Origin: Sphingopyxis sp. LC363
GTDB lineage: Bacteria > Pseudomonadota > Alphaproteobacteria > Sphingomonadales > Sphingomonadaceae
Assembly: GCF_000756385.1 (NCBI RefSeq)
Contig: NZ_JNFC01000045.1
Span: forward strand, 1-64,000
Reading direction: 5' to 3'
DNA: 64,000 nt
In this document: positions 34,705 through 44,758 of the stretch, in pieces
Layout of the letters: the number at the start of each line of letters is the position of its first letter
How positions within the stretch are numbered: position 1 is the first letter of the stretch
Notes under the pieces: model-generated
Told to the model about the DNA's origin: nothing
Database searches by the model: none
What the model saw: the letters and a program-made list of their open reading frames with translations, nothing else
Program-made: the position numbers and the translations under genes

Positions 34705-35298
34705 ATGCCTTGGATTCCAATTCTCATGACAGTCATCCTCCTGACCCCCAGACGTTTTGCGGACGAGCGCGGCTGGTTCATGGAAACCTATCACGAGCGC
34801 CGCTATCTCGACCTTGGCGTCGAAGCGACCTTCGTTCAGGACAATCACAGCTATTCGGCGCCGCCGGGGACGATCCGCGGCATCCATTTTCAGCGCGCTC
34901 CGCACGCGCAGGCGAAGCTGGTCCGCTGCCTTCGCGGTCGCATCTACGACGTGGCCGTCGATCTTCGTCCCGATTCCCCGACTTTCGGCCAGCATGTCGG
35001 CGCCGAGCTTTCCGCCGACAACGGCCATCAACTCTTTGTCCCGGGGGGTTTCGGCCACGCCTTCATGACGCTCGAAAGCGATTGCGAGGTGGCATACAAG
35101 GTCGACGACTTCTATGCGCCGGAAACCGAAGGTGGCATACGCTGGGACGATCCGGCGCTCGGCATCGACTGGCCACTCGCCGCAGCCGGAGCGACCGACG
35201 CCGTCCTGTCCGCGAAGGATGCGATCCTGCCGCTGCTCGCCGACGCCGACCTTGATTTTGCCTATGACGGCTCACCCCTGTTGCCGCTTCACCCCTGA
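34705..35298 (+). CDS. rmlC: dTDP-4-dehydrorhamnose 3,5-epimerase
   Basis: The protein has the RmlC cupin sequence: [40 protein letters not shown] (catalytic-type His), [18 protein letters not shown], and [12 protein letters not shown]. It isomerises dTDP-4-keto-6-deoxyglucose for L-rhamnose synthesis. The start is uncertain. The ATG at 34705 gives the family length of about 197; 34726 is also possible and longer frames add unusual sequence. It leads the rmlC-rmlB-rmlD-rmlA operon, 16 bases before rmlB. Confidence 0.92.
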   Translation: MPWIPILMTVILLTPRRFADERGWFMETYHERRYLDLGVEATFVQDNHSYSAPPGTIRGIHFQRAPHAQAKLVRCLRGRIYDVAVDLRPDSPTFGQHVGAELSADNGHQLFVPGGFGHAFMTLESDCEVAYKVDDFYAPETEGGIRWDDPALGIDWPLAAAGATDAVLSAKDAILPLLADADLDFAYDGSPLLPLHP

Positions 35299-35314
35299 CG
35301 AACGGTTCCCCCTA

Positions 35315-36388
35315 ATGACCTCCCCCCACACCATCTTGATCACCGGCGGCGCCGGCTTCATCGGATCGGCGCTCGCGCGTCACCTCGTCGCCGAAAGCGA
35401 TTATCGCGTCGTCGTGCTCGATGCCCTAACCTATGCGGGTAACAAGGCATCGCTGCCCATAGCCGAAAGGAACGACCGCTTCGAGTTCGTCCACGGCAAT
35501 ATCTGTGATCGCGCGCTGGTCGTCGATCTCTTGGCCGAGGTCCGGCCCGATATTATCACGCACCTCGCAGCCGAAAGCCATGTCGACCGGTCGATCGATG
35601 GCCCCGGTGCCTTCATCGAAACCAACATCGTCGGTACCTTTTCGATGCTCTCGGCAGCGACCGACTATTGGCGCGGCCTTCCCGAGACCCGGAAGGATCG
35701 CTTCCGCTTCCACCATATCTCGACCGACGAGGTGTTCGGCGCCCTTGGACCCGAAGGCTTCTTCACCGAAGAGACCGCCTATGACCCGCGTTCGCCCTAT
35801 TCGGCGTCGAAAGCGGGGTCGGACCATCTGGTGAGCGCCTGGCACCACACCTATGGGCTGCCGACGCTGGTCACCAATTGCTCGAACAATTACGGCCCCT
35901 ACCATTTCCCCGAAAAGCTGATCCCGCTGATGATCATCAAATGCCTCTCGGGCGAGGCGCTGCCGGTCTATGGCCGCGGCGACAATGTCCGCGACTGGCT
36001 GTTCGTCGACGATCATGTCCGCGCGCTCCGCGCGGTGTTCGAGCGCGGCAAGGTCGGCGAAAGCTATATGATCGGCGGCAACAGCGAACGCACCAACTTG
36101 CAGGTGGTCGAGGTCATTTGCGACACGCTCGACCAGCTCCGCCCGCGCGCCGACGGACGCAGCTATCGCGAGCAGATCAATTTCGTCGCCGACCGGCCGG
36201 GGCATGACTTCCGCTACGCCATCGACGCTGGCAAGCTGAAACGCGAACTCGGCTGGCAGCCGACCGAAAGCTTTGAAACCGGCATCGCGGCAACGATCCG
36301 CTGGTATCTCGACAATGAAGGCTGGTGGCGGGACATCCTCTCGGGCAGCTATCGCGGGGAAAGGCTGGGCGCGGCGGTTTCGGCATGA
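35315..36388 (+). CDS. rmlB: dTDP-glucose 4,6-dehydratase
   Basis: The 357-residue protein shows [49 protein letters not shown] (active-site Asp-Glu), [12 protein letters not shown] (Tyr-x3-Lys) and [15 protein letters not shown], a textbook RmlB. It converts dTDP-glucose to dTDP-4-keto-6-deoxyglucose. The ATG at 35315 gives the Rossmann start; longer in-frame extensions are not coding. It overlaps rmlD as ATGA. Confidence 0.96.
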   Translation: MTSPHTILITGGAGFIGSALARHLVAESDYRVVVLDALTYAGNKASLPIAERNDRFEFVHGNICDRALVVDLLAEVRPDIITHLAAESHVDRSIDGPGAFIETNIVGTFSMLSAATDYWRGLPETRKDRFRFHHISTDEVFGALGPEGFFTEETAYDPRSPYSASKAGSDHLVSAWHHTYGLPTLVTNCSNNYGPYHFPEKLIPLMIIKCLSGEALPVYGRGDNVRDWLFVDDHVRALRAVFERGKVGESYMIGGNSERTNLQVVEVICDTLDQLRPRADGRSYREQINFVADRPGHDFRYAIDAGKLKRELGWQPTESFETGIAATIRWYLDNEGWWRDILSGSYRGERLGAAVSA

Positions 36389-37278
36389 CCGCGGCGCATC
36401 CCCCCCTTGTCACCGGCGGCAGCGGACAGGTCGGCGGCGCCGTCGCCGCGCTGGCCCGCCGTAACGGGGTGGCCGTCGTCGCGCCCGGCCGAGCCGAATG
36501 CGACCTGATCGATCCCGCTGCGCTCCGGGCGTTCGTCGACCGGGGTTCCTGGCGCGCGATCATCAACTGCGCCGCTTATACCGCGGTCGACCGCGCCGAA
36601 AGCGAAGCCGCCCTCGTTCACGCCATCAACGCCGAAGCCCCCGGCATCCTCGCCGAGCTGGCCGCAACGCGTGATATCCCCATCGTTCATGTGTCGACCG
36701 ACTATGTCTTCGACGGCACGAAGGACGCACCCTATCTGGAATCCGATCCGATCGCGCCGCTCGGCGTCTATGGGTCGACCAAGGCAGCGGGCGAAGCGGC
36801 GGTACGGCAGGCCGCACCCCGCGGCCACGCCATCGTCCGCACGGCGTGGGTCCTCAGCGCGGGCGGTGCCAATTTCCTGAACACCATGCTGCGGCTCGGC
36901 GAAGAGCGCGACCTCGTGCGCGTCGTCGCCGATCAGCACGGCTCGCCGACCAACGCCGCCGACCTCGCCGAAGTGTTGCTCGCCATCGTCGACAGCAATA
37001 CGGCGACCGGCGAGACCTGGCATGCCGTCAACGGCGGCGATGCGAGCTGGTACGATCTCGCCCGGCATATTTTCGACCGTAGCGCGGCGGCAGGCCGCAA
37101 GACGCCGCGGCTCGAACCGATCACGACGCAGGACTATCCGACGCCCGCACGGCGCCCGGCCAACGCGCGGCTGGCGACCGAAAAGCTGCGCGCCGACCTC
37201 CGTCTCACCCTTCGCCCATGGCGCGACGCCGTCGATGCGATATTGGACGAACGACTGAATTCAGGAGAGCATCGATAA
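36385..37278 (+). CDS. rmlD: dTDP-4-dehydrorhamnose reductase
   Basis: The 297-residue SDR has [46 protein letters not shown] (Tyr-x3-Lys), [15 protein letters not shown] and RRPANARL at the expected C-terminal place. It makes dTDP-L-rhamnose. It overlaps rmlB by four bases and rmlA as TAATG. Confidence 0.95.
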   Translation: MTAAHPPLVTGGSGQVGGAVAALARRNGVAVVAPGRAECDLIDPAALRAFVDRGSWRAIINCAAYTAVDRAESEAALVHAINAEAPGILAELAATRDIPIVHVSTDYVFDGTKDAPYLESDPIAPLGVYGSTKAAGEAAVRQAAPRGHAIVRTAWVLSAGGANFLNTMLRLGEERDLVRVVADQHGSPTNAADLAEVLLAIVDSNTATGETWHAVNGGDASWYDLARHIFDRSAAAGRKTPRLEPITTQDYPTPARRPANARLATEKLRADLRLTLRPWRDAVDAILDERLNSGEHR

Positions 37279-38147
37279 TGCGCGGAATCATTCTGGCCGG
37301 GGGCTCGGGCACCCGTCTCCATCCGGCGACGCTGGCGATCAACAAGCAGTTGCTGCCGGTCTATGACAAGCCGATGATCTATTACCCGCTGTCGGCGCTG
37401 CTGCTCGCCGGGATTCGCGAGATACTGATCATCTCCTCGCCCGAATATATCGACAATTATCGCCGGCTTTTCGCCGACGGCAGCCAGTTGGGGCTGCGCA
37501 TCGAATATGCCGTCCAGCCGAAGCCCGAGGGGCTGGCGCAGGCCTTCCATATTGGTGCCGACTTCATCGAGGATCAGTCGGCGGCGCTCGTGCTCGGCGA
37601 CAATATCTTCTACGGCGCGGGTTTCCAGACTCTGCTCGGCAATGCGCGGAGCCGCCAGACGGGCGCCACCGTTTTCGCCTATGAGGTCGCCGATGCGCGC
37701 GCCTATGGCGTCGTCGAGCTCGACGATGCGGGCCGCGCGCTCAGCATCGAGGAGAAGCCCGCGCAGCCCAAATCGAACTTCGCGGTCACCGGTCTTTATT
37801 TCTACGACAACCGCGTCGTCGAACTCGCGCGCCAGATCAAACCGTCGGCGCGCGGCGAACTGGAGATCACCGACCTCAATCGCCTCTACATGGAACTGGG
37901 CGAGCTTTATGTCGAACAGATGGGCCGCGGTTACGCTTGGCTCGACACGGGCACCCACGACAGCCTCGTCGAGGCGTCCGAATTCGTCCGCGTGATCCAG
38001 AACCGCACCGGCCATATGATCGGCTGCCTCGAGGAAATCGCGTTCCGCCAAGGCTTCATCGATACCGACCAATTGCGTAAATCTGGCCAGCTGATGGAAA
38101 AGACGGCATATGGCCGTAACATCCTCGCGCTGGCCGACCAGAACTGA
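37278..38147 (+). CDS. rmlA: Glucose-1-phosphate thymidylyltransferase
   Basis: The 289-residue protein has the nucleotidyltransferase signature [66 protein letters not shown] and [18 protein letters not shown]. It activates glucose-1-phosphate to dTDP-glucose, the first step of the rhamnose pathway. The ATG overlaps the rmlD stop. Confidence 0.96.
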   Translation: MRGIILAGGSGTRLHPATLAINKQLLPVYDKPMIYYPLSALLLAGIREILIISSPEYIDNYRRLFADGSQLGLRIEYAVQPKPEGLAQAFHIGADFIEDQSAALVLGDNIFYGAGFQTLLGNARSRQTGATVFAYEVADARAYGVVELDDAGRALSIEEKPAQPKSNFAVTGLYFYDNRVVELARQIKPSARGELEITDLNRLYMELGELYVEQMGRGYAWLDTGTHDSLVEASEFVRVIQNRTGHMIGCLEEIAFRQGFIDTDQLRKSGQLMEKTAYGRNILALADQN

Positions 38148-38180
38148 ACCACGCCGATACCTCGCAGGGAGTGACAATCA

Positions 38181-39209
38181 TTGTCCGACGATAGCAGCCC
38201 GATTCTGATTACCGGTGGCACCGGTTCGTTCGGCAAGACGATCTTGCGGGAACTGCTCGCGGTGAGCGACCGCGAAATTCGCGTGCTCAGCCGCGACGAG
38301 GAAAAACAGGATGCGCTGCGTAACGACCTGCGCGATCCGCGCGTGCGTTTCTTCATCGGCGACATCCGCGACCGCGGCAGCGTCGATCGCGCGGTCAAAG
38401 GGGTCGGCGCGATCTTCCACGCCGCGGCGTTGAAGCAAGTGCCCTCGTGTGAATTCTTCCCGCTCGAAGCCGTGCGCACCAACGTGCTGGGGTCCGAAAA
38501 TGTGATCCGTTCGGCGGTCGAGCACAGGGTCGGCAGCCTCGTCTGCCTGTCGACCGACAAGGCGGTCCATCCGATCAATGCGATGGGCATTTCCAAGGCG
38601 ATGATGGAAAAGCTTGCTCATGCGGCGGCGCGCGAAGTCGGCCCGGAGGCAAAGACCACGATCAGCTGCGTCCGCTACGGCAATGTGATGTACTCGCGCG
38701 GATCGGTCATCCCGCTGTTCATCAAGCAGATCAAAGAAGGCCGCCCGATTACGGTGACCGAGCCCGAAATGACGCGCTTCCTTATGCCTCTGCGCGATAG
38801 CGTCGCCCTTGTACGCTTTGCCTTCGCGCATGCGCGCCAGGGTGACCTGTTCGTCCGCAAGGCGCCTGCTGCGACGATCGCCGACCTCGTGACCGCGCTG
38901 AAGGAGCTGTTCGACGCTCCCGATTATCCGGTCGAAGTGATCGGCTGGCGCCACGCCGAAAAGCTCGCCGAAACGCTGGCGAGCGCGCAGGAATTGTCGA
39001 CCGCCGAGGACCTCGGCGATTATTGGCGGATCCAGCTCGACGGCCGCGACCTCAATTATTCGGCCTATTTCAGCGAAGGCGACGATATCAGCCCCGTGCA
39101 GGAGGACTTCCACTCGCACAACGCCGAGCGGCTCGATGTCGCGGGCGTCAAGGAACTACTGCTCACGCTCGGCGAGGTGCAGGCCGAACTGGCGTCGTGG
39201 CACGCATGA
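38181..39209 (+). CDS. wbjB: UDP-GlcNAc 4,6-dehydratase/5-epimerase (WbjB/FnlA-like)
   Basis: The 342-residue SDR has ITGGTGSFGKTILRELL, SRDEEKQDALRNDL, AAALKQVPSCEFFPLEAVRT and NAMGISKAMMEK, with Met in place of the usual catalytic Tyr, as in this family. It starts the UDP-L-FucNAc pathway. The start is a TTG at 38181 with AGGGAG upstream. It overlaps wbjC as ATGA, and wbjC and wbjD follow in order. Confidence 0.92.
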   Translation: MSDDSSPILITGGTGSFGKTILRELLAVSDREIRVLSRDEEKQDALRNDLRDPRVRFFIGDIRDRGSVDRAVKGVGAIFHAAALKQVPSCEFFPLEAVRTNVLGSENVIRSAVEHRVGSLVCLSTDKAVHPINAMGISKAMMEKLAHAAAREVGPEAKTTISCVRYGNVMYSRGSVIPLFIKQIKEGRPITVTEPEMTRFLMPLRDSVALVRFAFAHARQGDLFVRKAPAATIADLVTALKELFDAPDYPVEVIGWRHAEKLAETLASAQELSTAEDLGDYWRIQLDGRDLNYSAYFSEGDDISPVQEDFHSHNAERLDVAGVKELLLTLGEVQAELASWHA

Positions 39210-40345
39210 CGGGCCGCAAGGTCGTCGTCACCGGCGCAGCCGGACTGCTGGGATGGCATGCGGCCGCACGCCTGCACGCCGCCAATTGCGCGGCGCGCTA
39301 TCGCGGCGAGGCCGAGCCGTTCGAGCTCGTCCAGCTGGGGCGCGAGACCTTTGGCGACGATATGGCGCGCGACGCCGCCATCGCCGATGTCGAAGTCATC
39401 CTCCACTTCGCGGGGGTCAACCGCGGCGACGAAGTCGAAACCGGCAACCCGGCGATCGCGACGGCGCTCACCGACAGCATTGCGCGCACCGGCGCGCGGC
39501 CGCATATCGTCTATGCCAACAGCACTCACGCCGGGTTAGACACGCCCTATGGCCGGTCGAAGAAACGCGCGGCGGAGATATTGGAAGCCGCAAGCGCCGG
39601 GTTCACCAACCTGATCCTGCCGCACATCTTCGGCGAATGCGCCCGCCCCTATTACAACAATGTCACCGCGACGCTGATCGACCAGATCTGGGCGGGGCAG
39701 GAACCGACAATCAATCCCGAGGGCAAGGTCGCCCTGTTCCATGCAGGCGAGGCCGCGAACCTCGCCACCGCAAAGGGCCTCGCGGGGGAGTCGGGCACGA
39801 TCGCCCCTGCCGGGCGCGAGATGTCGATCGTCGCGCTCTATGACCGGCTCGCGGCCTTTCACCGCTCCTATCAGGCGAACATCTTTCCCGACCTCGGCGA
39901 TCCCTTCGACCTTGCGCTGTTCAACAGCTACCGGACCGGTGGTTATCCGGCGCACTATCCGATGCGTATGAAGCTCAACAGCGACGCGCGCGGCGGCCTG
40001 TTTGAATCGGCGAAGTCGCTTGCCGGTTCGCAGACCTTCCTTTCGACCACGCGGCCGGGGATGCGCCGCGGCGATCATTTCCACACCAACCTCGTCGAAC
40101 GATTCCTCGTCGTGTCGGGCAAGGCGACGATCCGCATCCGCAAGGTGCTGACCGACGAAGTCCACAGCTTCGAAGTGTCGGGCGACGAACCGGTCGCGAT
40201 CGACATGCCGCCGCTGCACACCCACCATATCGTCAATGACACCGACAGCGACGTCGTGACCTTTTTCTGGTCGCACCGGCTGTTCGACCCCGCCAACCCG
40301 GACACTTATGCCGACGCGGTGCTTTTGGAGACCGAAAAACAGTGA
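39206..40345 (+). CDS. wbjC: UDP-L-FucNAc pathway reductase with C-terminal cupin (WbjC/CapF-like)
   Basis: The 379-residue protein has an N-terminal SDR domain (VVVTGAAGLLGWHAAARL, ILHFAGVNRGDE, YANSTHAG, YGRSKKRAAEIL) and a C-terminal cupin (RRGDHFHTNLVERFLVVSGK, PLHTHHI). CapF/WbjC uses the cupin to epimerise and the SDR to reduce the WbjB product to UDP-L-pneumosamine-type sugar. It overlaps wbjB and wbjD. Confidence 0.92.
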   Translation: MTGRKVVVTGAAGLLGWHAAARLHAANCAARYRGEAEPFELVQLGRETFGDDMARDAAIADVEVILHFAGVNRGDEVETGNPAIATALTDSIARTGARPHIVYANSTHAGLDTPYGRSKKRAAEILEAASAGFTNLILPHIFGECARPYYNNVTATLIDQIWAGQEPTINPEGKVALFHAGEAANLATAKGLAGESGTIAPAGREMSIVALYDRLAAFHRSYQANIFPDLGDPFDLALFNSYRTGGYPAHYPMRMKLNSDARGGLFESAKSLAGSQTFLSTTRPGMRRGDHFHTNLVERFLVVSGKATIRIRKVLTDEVHSFEVSGDEPVAIDMPPLHTHHIVNDTDSDVVTFFWSHRLFDPANPDTYADAVLLETEKQ

Positions 40346-41496
40346 GCAAGCTCAAGGTCACGACCGTTCTGGGTACCCGGCCCGAGATCATCCGCCTGTC
40401 GCGCGTGATGGCGCGGCTCGACACGCTGACCGATCACCGGATCGTCCACACGGGGCAGAACTGGGATTATGAACTCAACGAGGTCTTCTTCAGCGACCTT
40501 GGCGTGCGCAAGCCCGACAATTTTCTCGGTGTCGATACATCGAGCCTCGGCGCCGTGCTCGGCGGCATTTTGATCGAGACCGAAAAGGAGCTGAAGGCGA
40601 ACCGCCCCGACGCGCTTCTCGTCCTCGGCGATACGAACAGCGCGATCGCAGCGATCATGGCGCGCCGGATGAAGATCCCCGTCTATCATATGGAAGCGAG
40701 CAACCGCAGCTTCGATCGCAACGTCCCCGAGGAAACGAACCGCCGTCTCGTCGACCATATCAGCGACTTCAACCTCGTCTACACCGAACATGCCCGCCGC
40801 CACCTCCTGAGCGAGGGGATGCAGCATCGCCGCGTCTATCTGACCGGATCGCCGATGAAGGAGGTCCTCGACCATTACCGCCCGCAGATCGAGGCGTCGG
40901 ACATCCTGTCGCGCCTTGGCCTGACGCGCCGCGGCTATTTCATCGTCTCGATGCACCGCGAGGAGAATGTCGACAGCAAGGAGCGGCTGGCGGCGCTCGT
41001 CGGCACGCTGAACGCGCTTGCCGAAACCTATGACCAGCCCGTGATCGTCTCGACCCACCCGCGCACGCGCAACCGGCTGGAGGCGCTCGAGGGCATCACC
41101 CTCGACCCGCGCGTCCAATATATGAAGCCTTTCGGCTTCCACGATTACAATAACCTGCAAATGCACGCGCATTGCGCGATTTCGGACAGCGGTACGATCG
41201 CTGAGGAAAGCTCGATCCTCGACTTCTCCGCGATCACCCCGCGCGACGCGATCGAGCGTCCCGAAGCGATGGACACCGGCAACATCATCGTCACCGGGCT
41301 CGACCAGCAGGCAATGCTCGAATCGATCGCCGCCGCGGTGAAGCTGCACGCCGAGCGCGTCGCTGCGGGAATTCCGCCCGTAGTCCCCGCCGACTATCAG
41401 ATCGCGAACACCAGCGAACGCGTCGCCAAGCTGATCCTCGGAACCGCACGGCTGTCGAACCAGTGGGACGGCATCCGGATGCACGACTATATCTGA
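40342..41496 (+). CDS. wbjD: UDP-N-acetylglucosamine 2-epimerase-type enzyme completing UDP-L-FucNAc (WbjD/FnlC-like)
   Basis: The 384-residue GT-B-fold epimerase has GTRPEIIRLSRVMA, HTGQNWDYELNEVFF, LVLGDTNSAIAAIMA, YHMEASNRSFDRNVPEETNR and SDSGTIAEESSI. The WbjD group differs from WecB by this HMEA.NR motif. It epimerises C2 to give UDP-L-FucNAc. A GTG start overlaps the wbjC stop as GTGA. Confidence 0.93.
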   Translation: MSKLKVTTVLGTRPEIIRLSRVMARLDTLTDHRIVHTGQNWDYELNEVFFSDLGVRKPDNFLGVDTSSLGAVLGGILIETEKELKANRPDALLVLGDTNSAIAAIMARRMKIPVYHMEASNRSFDRNVPEETNRRLVDHISDFNLVYTEHARRHLLSEGMQHRRVYLTGSPMKEVLDHYRPQIEASDILSRLGLTRRGYFIVSMHREENVDSKERLAALVGTLNALAETYDQPVIVSTHPRTRNRLEALEGITLDPRVQYMKPFGFHDYNNLQMHAHCAISDSGTIAEESSILDFSAITPRDAIERPEAMDTGNIIVTGLDQQAMLESIAAAVKLHAERVAAGIPPVVPADYQIANTSERVAKLILGTARLSNQWDGIRMHDYI

Positions 41497-41509
41497 TCGG
41501 TTCGCCGCC

Positions 41510-42349
41510 GTGTCCGAAGCCAGCGTCTCGGTCGTCATCGTCAACTGGCGCGCGCCCGCCGAAACGCTGGCTGCGGTCGACAGCCTGCAGACGCAAACGC
41601 TCGCGCCGCGGCGCATCTATGTCGTCGACAATGGTAGCGGCGACGATTCGATGGAGCGGATGCAGGCCGCGCTGTCGGGCGACCCGCGCGTCGTACTGCT
41701 GGCCAACGAGAAGAATCTGGGGTTCGGAGGCGGCTGCAATCGCGCCCTGCGCGAAGCGGTGGGCGATGGGTCCGACTTTATCTGGCTGCTCAACAACGAC
41801 GCCCGCCCCGACCCCGATTGCCTTGCCGCGCTCATCGCCCGGGCGGACGAGGATGGCGAGAAGTCGGGCATGATCGGATCATGGATGACCGACCCCGACC
41901 ATCCCGAACATGATCATTCTGGAAGTTGGATGCGCCCCTGGCTGATGAGCTGCGGCACTGTCTTCGGCCCCGCCGATCTCGCCGCGCATCGCTATAGCTG
42001 GGTGACCGCCGCTTCGGTGCTCATCCGCGCCGACGCACTGTGCCGTGCCGGGCTCTTCGACGAGGATTTTTTCATGTATTGGGAGGATGCCGACCTCGCT
42101 ATGCGTATCAGGGCCGCCGGTTTCGGCATCGCGATTGCACCCGAAGCCCGCGTGGTGCACCGCGCGGGGACCAGCTCGGCTGACATCCCCGTCCAGCGCT
42201 ACCTCTGGCATTATCGCTCGCAGGGACTGTGGCTCCGCAAGCATCATTCCCACCCGGCGATCGCGCTTATGCTGTTGCGGCTGAAATTTCTCGGCAAAGC
42301 GCTGATAGACAAAGATTTCGTCCGCTTCCGAGCATTGAAAGCCGCCTAG
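41510..42349 (+). CDS. Family 2 glycosyltransferase (rhamnosyltransferase-like)
   Basis: The 279-residue GT-A protein has SVVIVNWRAPAETLAAVDSL, VVDNGSGDDS, NNDARPDPD (metal-binding Asp pair) and FDEDFFMYWEDADLAMRIRA. This layout is typical of WbbL-like rhamnosyltransferases in O-antigen or EPS loci. It starts at a GTG at 41510, 13 bases after wbjD. Given the adjacent rml and wbj genes its donor may be dTDP-Rha or UDP-FucNAc. Its TAG stop shares a CTAG with the stop of the converging pseudogene. Confidence 0.88.
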   Translation: MSEASVSVVIVNWRAPAETLAAVDSLQTQTLAPRRIYVVDNGSGDDSMERMQAALSGDPRVVLLANEKNLGFGGGCNRALREAVGDGSDFIWLLNNDARPDPDCLAALIARADEDGEKSGMIGSWMTDPDHPEHDHSGSWMRPWLMSCGTVFGPADLAAHRYSWVTAASVLIRADALCRAGLFDEDFFMYWEDADLAMRIRAAGFGIAIAPEARVVHRAGTSSADIPVQRYLWHYRSQGLWLRKHHSHPAIALMLLRLKFLGKALIDKDFVRFRALKAA

Positions 42350-43583
42350 ACCAAACTATCGTGGGTGGGATCAAGACCATTATGTAGGTTGCAGCGCAAT
42401 TCGCTGTCGCTTTTGCTGGATTTTCGCGCGATCAGCAGCCTGCTCACCGCTTCGGTCGCGATCACGCCTACCATCATTGTGACGAAATCGACCCAGTACC
42501 AAGCATCCTCCAGCATGATGCGCAGAATACCGCACACGAACGCGGCGGATGCAGCGGCGCTGAAACGAAACCGGTCCATCGTCGAGCAAATTGATTTGGC
42601 ACCGAACCAAACGCCACCCCACCCCACAAACCCGTCAGGAGGACGGCGCGACCAACGAGGCCGGGCGAACCGAAATCGTTCGCCCACCGGACGCGAATAA
42701 TGTCGTTAGTGAAGATATCTGCCGCGGATCGCGCGAGCGAGGGTAGATGAGATCGGGGAAGCGAGTCGCAACCGATCCCGCACGAAAGGGCCAGCCCCTC
42801 CACGCCCGGGATGCGGTTGGCGAAAAGCCCGACGACCTAAAACAGCGTGTCGGAAAAATGCCCGTACTAAAGCGACACCCATATCGCAAATCCCCCGCGC
42901 CGGATGCCTCGGCGCGAAGCCACGAGCCGATGATAAACGCCAAGTCGCCAGCAAGCCCACGTGATGCGCATCGGATATTTCAGGAGATTCTGTTCGGTCA
43001 GATACATGAGCATCATGAGCTGGGCGAAAGAAGAGCATGCCCGCCTTGCTGGTCGTGATCGCCGACAGGATGATGAAGAAGGCAGCCAGGGTGCACAATA
43101 CCAAGATAACAATGAACCTCGTCCTGATGCCGCCATGCCACCTCATGACGAGCAGGATCAACGGCGGGATCAGGTTGGATTGGGTGCAATAGTTGAGCGT
43201 CCCGAAAATGAATCCCGCATCAGCCGCAGCTTCCTGTCCGAGCGCCGGCCCATATTGCGCTCGCACCGCGAGGTTAGCAACGATGAACCCGCCCAGCGCT
43301 GCAATGCCCAATAGGTTAACCTGATATAGTTGGGCGGGCTGGCGGTCGACCGATCGCGTGGTAGCGATATGAATAATGCAATAGGTTGCGAAGATCGCCG
43401 AGCATATCATTATCCCAGAACCCAAAGGGACGATGTTGACGTTCTGCCGGTCGAGATATTCGGGCGACTGCGAGCTGTTGCTCCCAGATAGTGTGGTAAG
43501 AAAAAATATCGAAACACATAACCCATCGCGAACAGGACGAGTGTCACGAACAGAAACAGGCACATCGACGAGCGATAGGTCAT
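42346..43583 (-). pseudogene. Frameshifted oligosaccharide polymerase-like gene, paralogue of 59973-61214
   Basis: Pieces in three frames align in order with the intact protein encoded at 59973-61214: MTYRSSMCLFLFVTLVLFAM, SPEYLDRQNVN, AQYGPALGQEAAADAGFIFG, LSAITTSKAGM, then MLMYLTEQ, EGLALSCGIGCDS, WANDFGSPG and AWYWVDFVTMMVGVIATE. The total length (1238 bp) is nearly that of the intact copy (1242 bp). At least three frame changes, near 43490, 43040 and 42680, break it. It was a multi-spanning Wzy-type protein. Confidence 0.85.
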
Positions 43584-43750
43584 GCGGCGGGTTAGTCGCC
43601 CCGGGGGCGGTCCTGTGCAAGCCGAAATGGAGCCGAACGCGATTCAGGACCGGTTGCCCCTGCAACAAATGTAACGAATTTCGCACGGCCGGGCAGAGTC
43701 ATGCCTGCACGATTCCAGCACGGAGTCAAATTCGGGGCAGAGTTTTCAGC

Positions 43751-44758
43751 CTATTTCTCGCAAAACAGGACAATTTCATCAGATGCCTTGGGTCGAACCA
43801 GGTGGATGGCGCTCGCGATGATCGCCCAGAATAATTGAGCGATCCGTCCCGTGGGGCCGACGGGTTTGCCCTGCCGGATTTGCACACTCTGTTGTAATAT
43901 CCCCCCACCCAACGGCGTGCCGAACAGCTTGACGGTCCGAAATCCGGCCCGCTCAGCATGGCGGATCAGCGAACCCGGAGTCTGAATCGTCAGGTGCCGT
44001 GGGGCTTCCAAGCCGCGCCAGTATGCGCCCATCAACCGGCATCCCAGCGACTTGCCATTGGGCGTGATCAGAACCATCCGTCCTCCGGGCGCAAGCTTGT
44101 CGTGGATGGCAGCAATCAACTCGCCTGGATCGGGAACATGCTCGATCACATGGCTGCCAACGACGGCATCGAGACTGCAATCGCCATAATTCTGGGCGAG
44201 GAAGTCCCCCTCCCCCACGCGAAGTCCAAATGCGCGGGCCTTGTCGACACAGACAGTGTCGAACTCAATGCCTTCGACATCCCAGCCGAGGTCGTGCATT
44301 TGCAGGAGAGTCTGCGCGTTTCCAAAGCCGATTTCGACCAGCTTGCCTTTGGCGACATAGGGCAGCCAAAAAACCCGCAACGACGCCATGTGACGCAGCA
44401 AGGGGATCACGCGAAAGAACCGCGCCAATATCGAAGTCGCGGTCGACGCATCGGGACGGCGGTAGCCCAGACTCCGATGTAAGAACCATTCGATCGCCCG
44501 TCGGAAGCCGCGCTTCGCGCCGCTTACGGCCAGCACCGGGTCGCTGTGGGTGCTATATGTCGCATAGAAGCTTGCGAGTTGTTGGCCGGTCAGGCGGGCG
44601 TCGAGATACGCCGCGGCACATGCGGCATTACCACACCGAAACAGGTCCCAGTCGCCGCCCACGCCATATACTCTGTCGCGGACACCCGACAGCCAGGGGT
44701 GCAATGGGGCGCCGCACGCGCCGCACTGATTTGGCCGGGAATAAACGAGATCAGTCAT
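43751..44758 (-). CDS. SAM-dependent methyltransferase with N-terminal zinc ribbon
   Basis: The 335-residue protein has a CxxC...C zinc-ribbon-like start (QCGACGAPLHPW, FRCGNAACAAAYLD), a class I SAM-binding core (LVEIGFGNAQTLLQM near residue 135, DAVVGSHVIEHVPDPGELI) and a hydrophobic C-terminal region. Such proteins methylate lipid-linked or nucleotide sugars in EPS loci. The ATG overlaps the flippase stop as ATGA. Confidence 0.85.
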   Translation of the reverse strand: MTDLVYSRPNQCGACGAPLHPWLSGVRDRVYGVGGDWDLFRCGNAACAAAYLDARLTGQQLASFYATYSTHSDPVLAVSGAKRGFRRAIEWFLHRSLGYRRPDASTATSILARFFRVIPLLRHMASLRVFWLPYVAKGKLVEIGFGNAQTLLQMHDLGWDVEGIEFDTVCVDKARAFGLRVGEGDFLAQNYGDCSLDAVVGSHVIEHVPDPGELIAAIHDKLAPGGRMVLITPNGKSLGCRLMGAYWRGLEAPRHLTIQTPGSLIRHAERAGFRTVKLFGTPLGGGILQQSVQIRQGKPVGPTGRIAQLFWAIIASAIHLVRPKASDEIVLFCEK

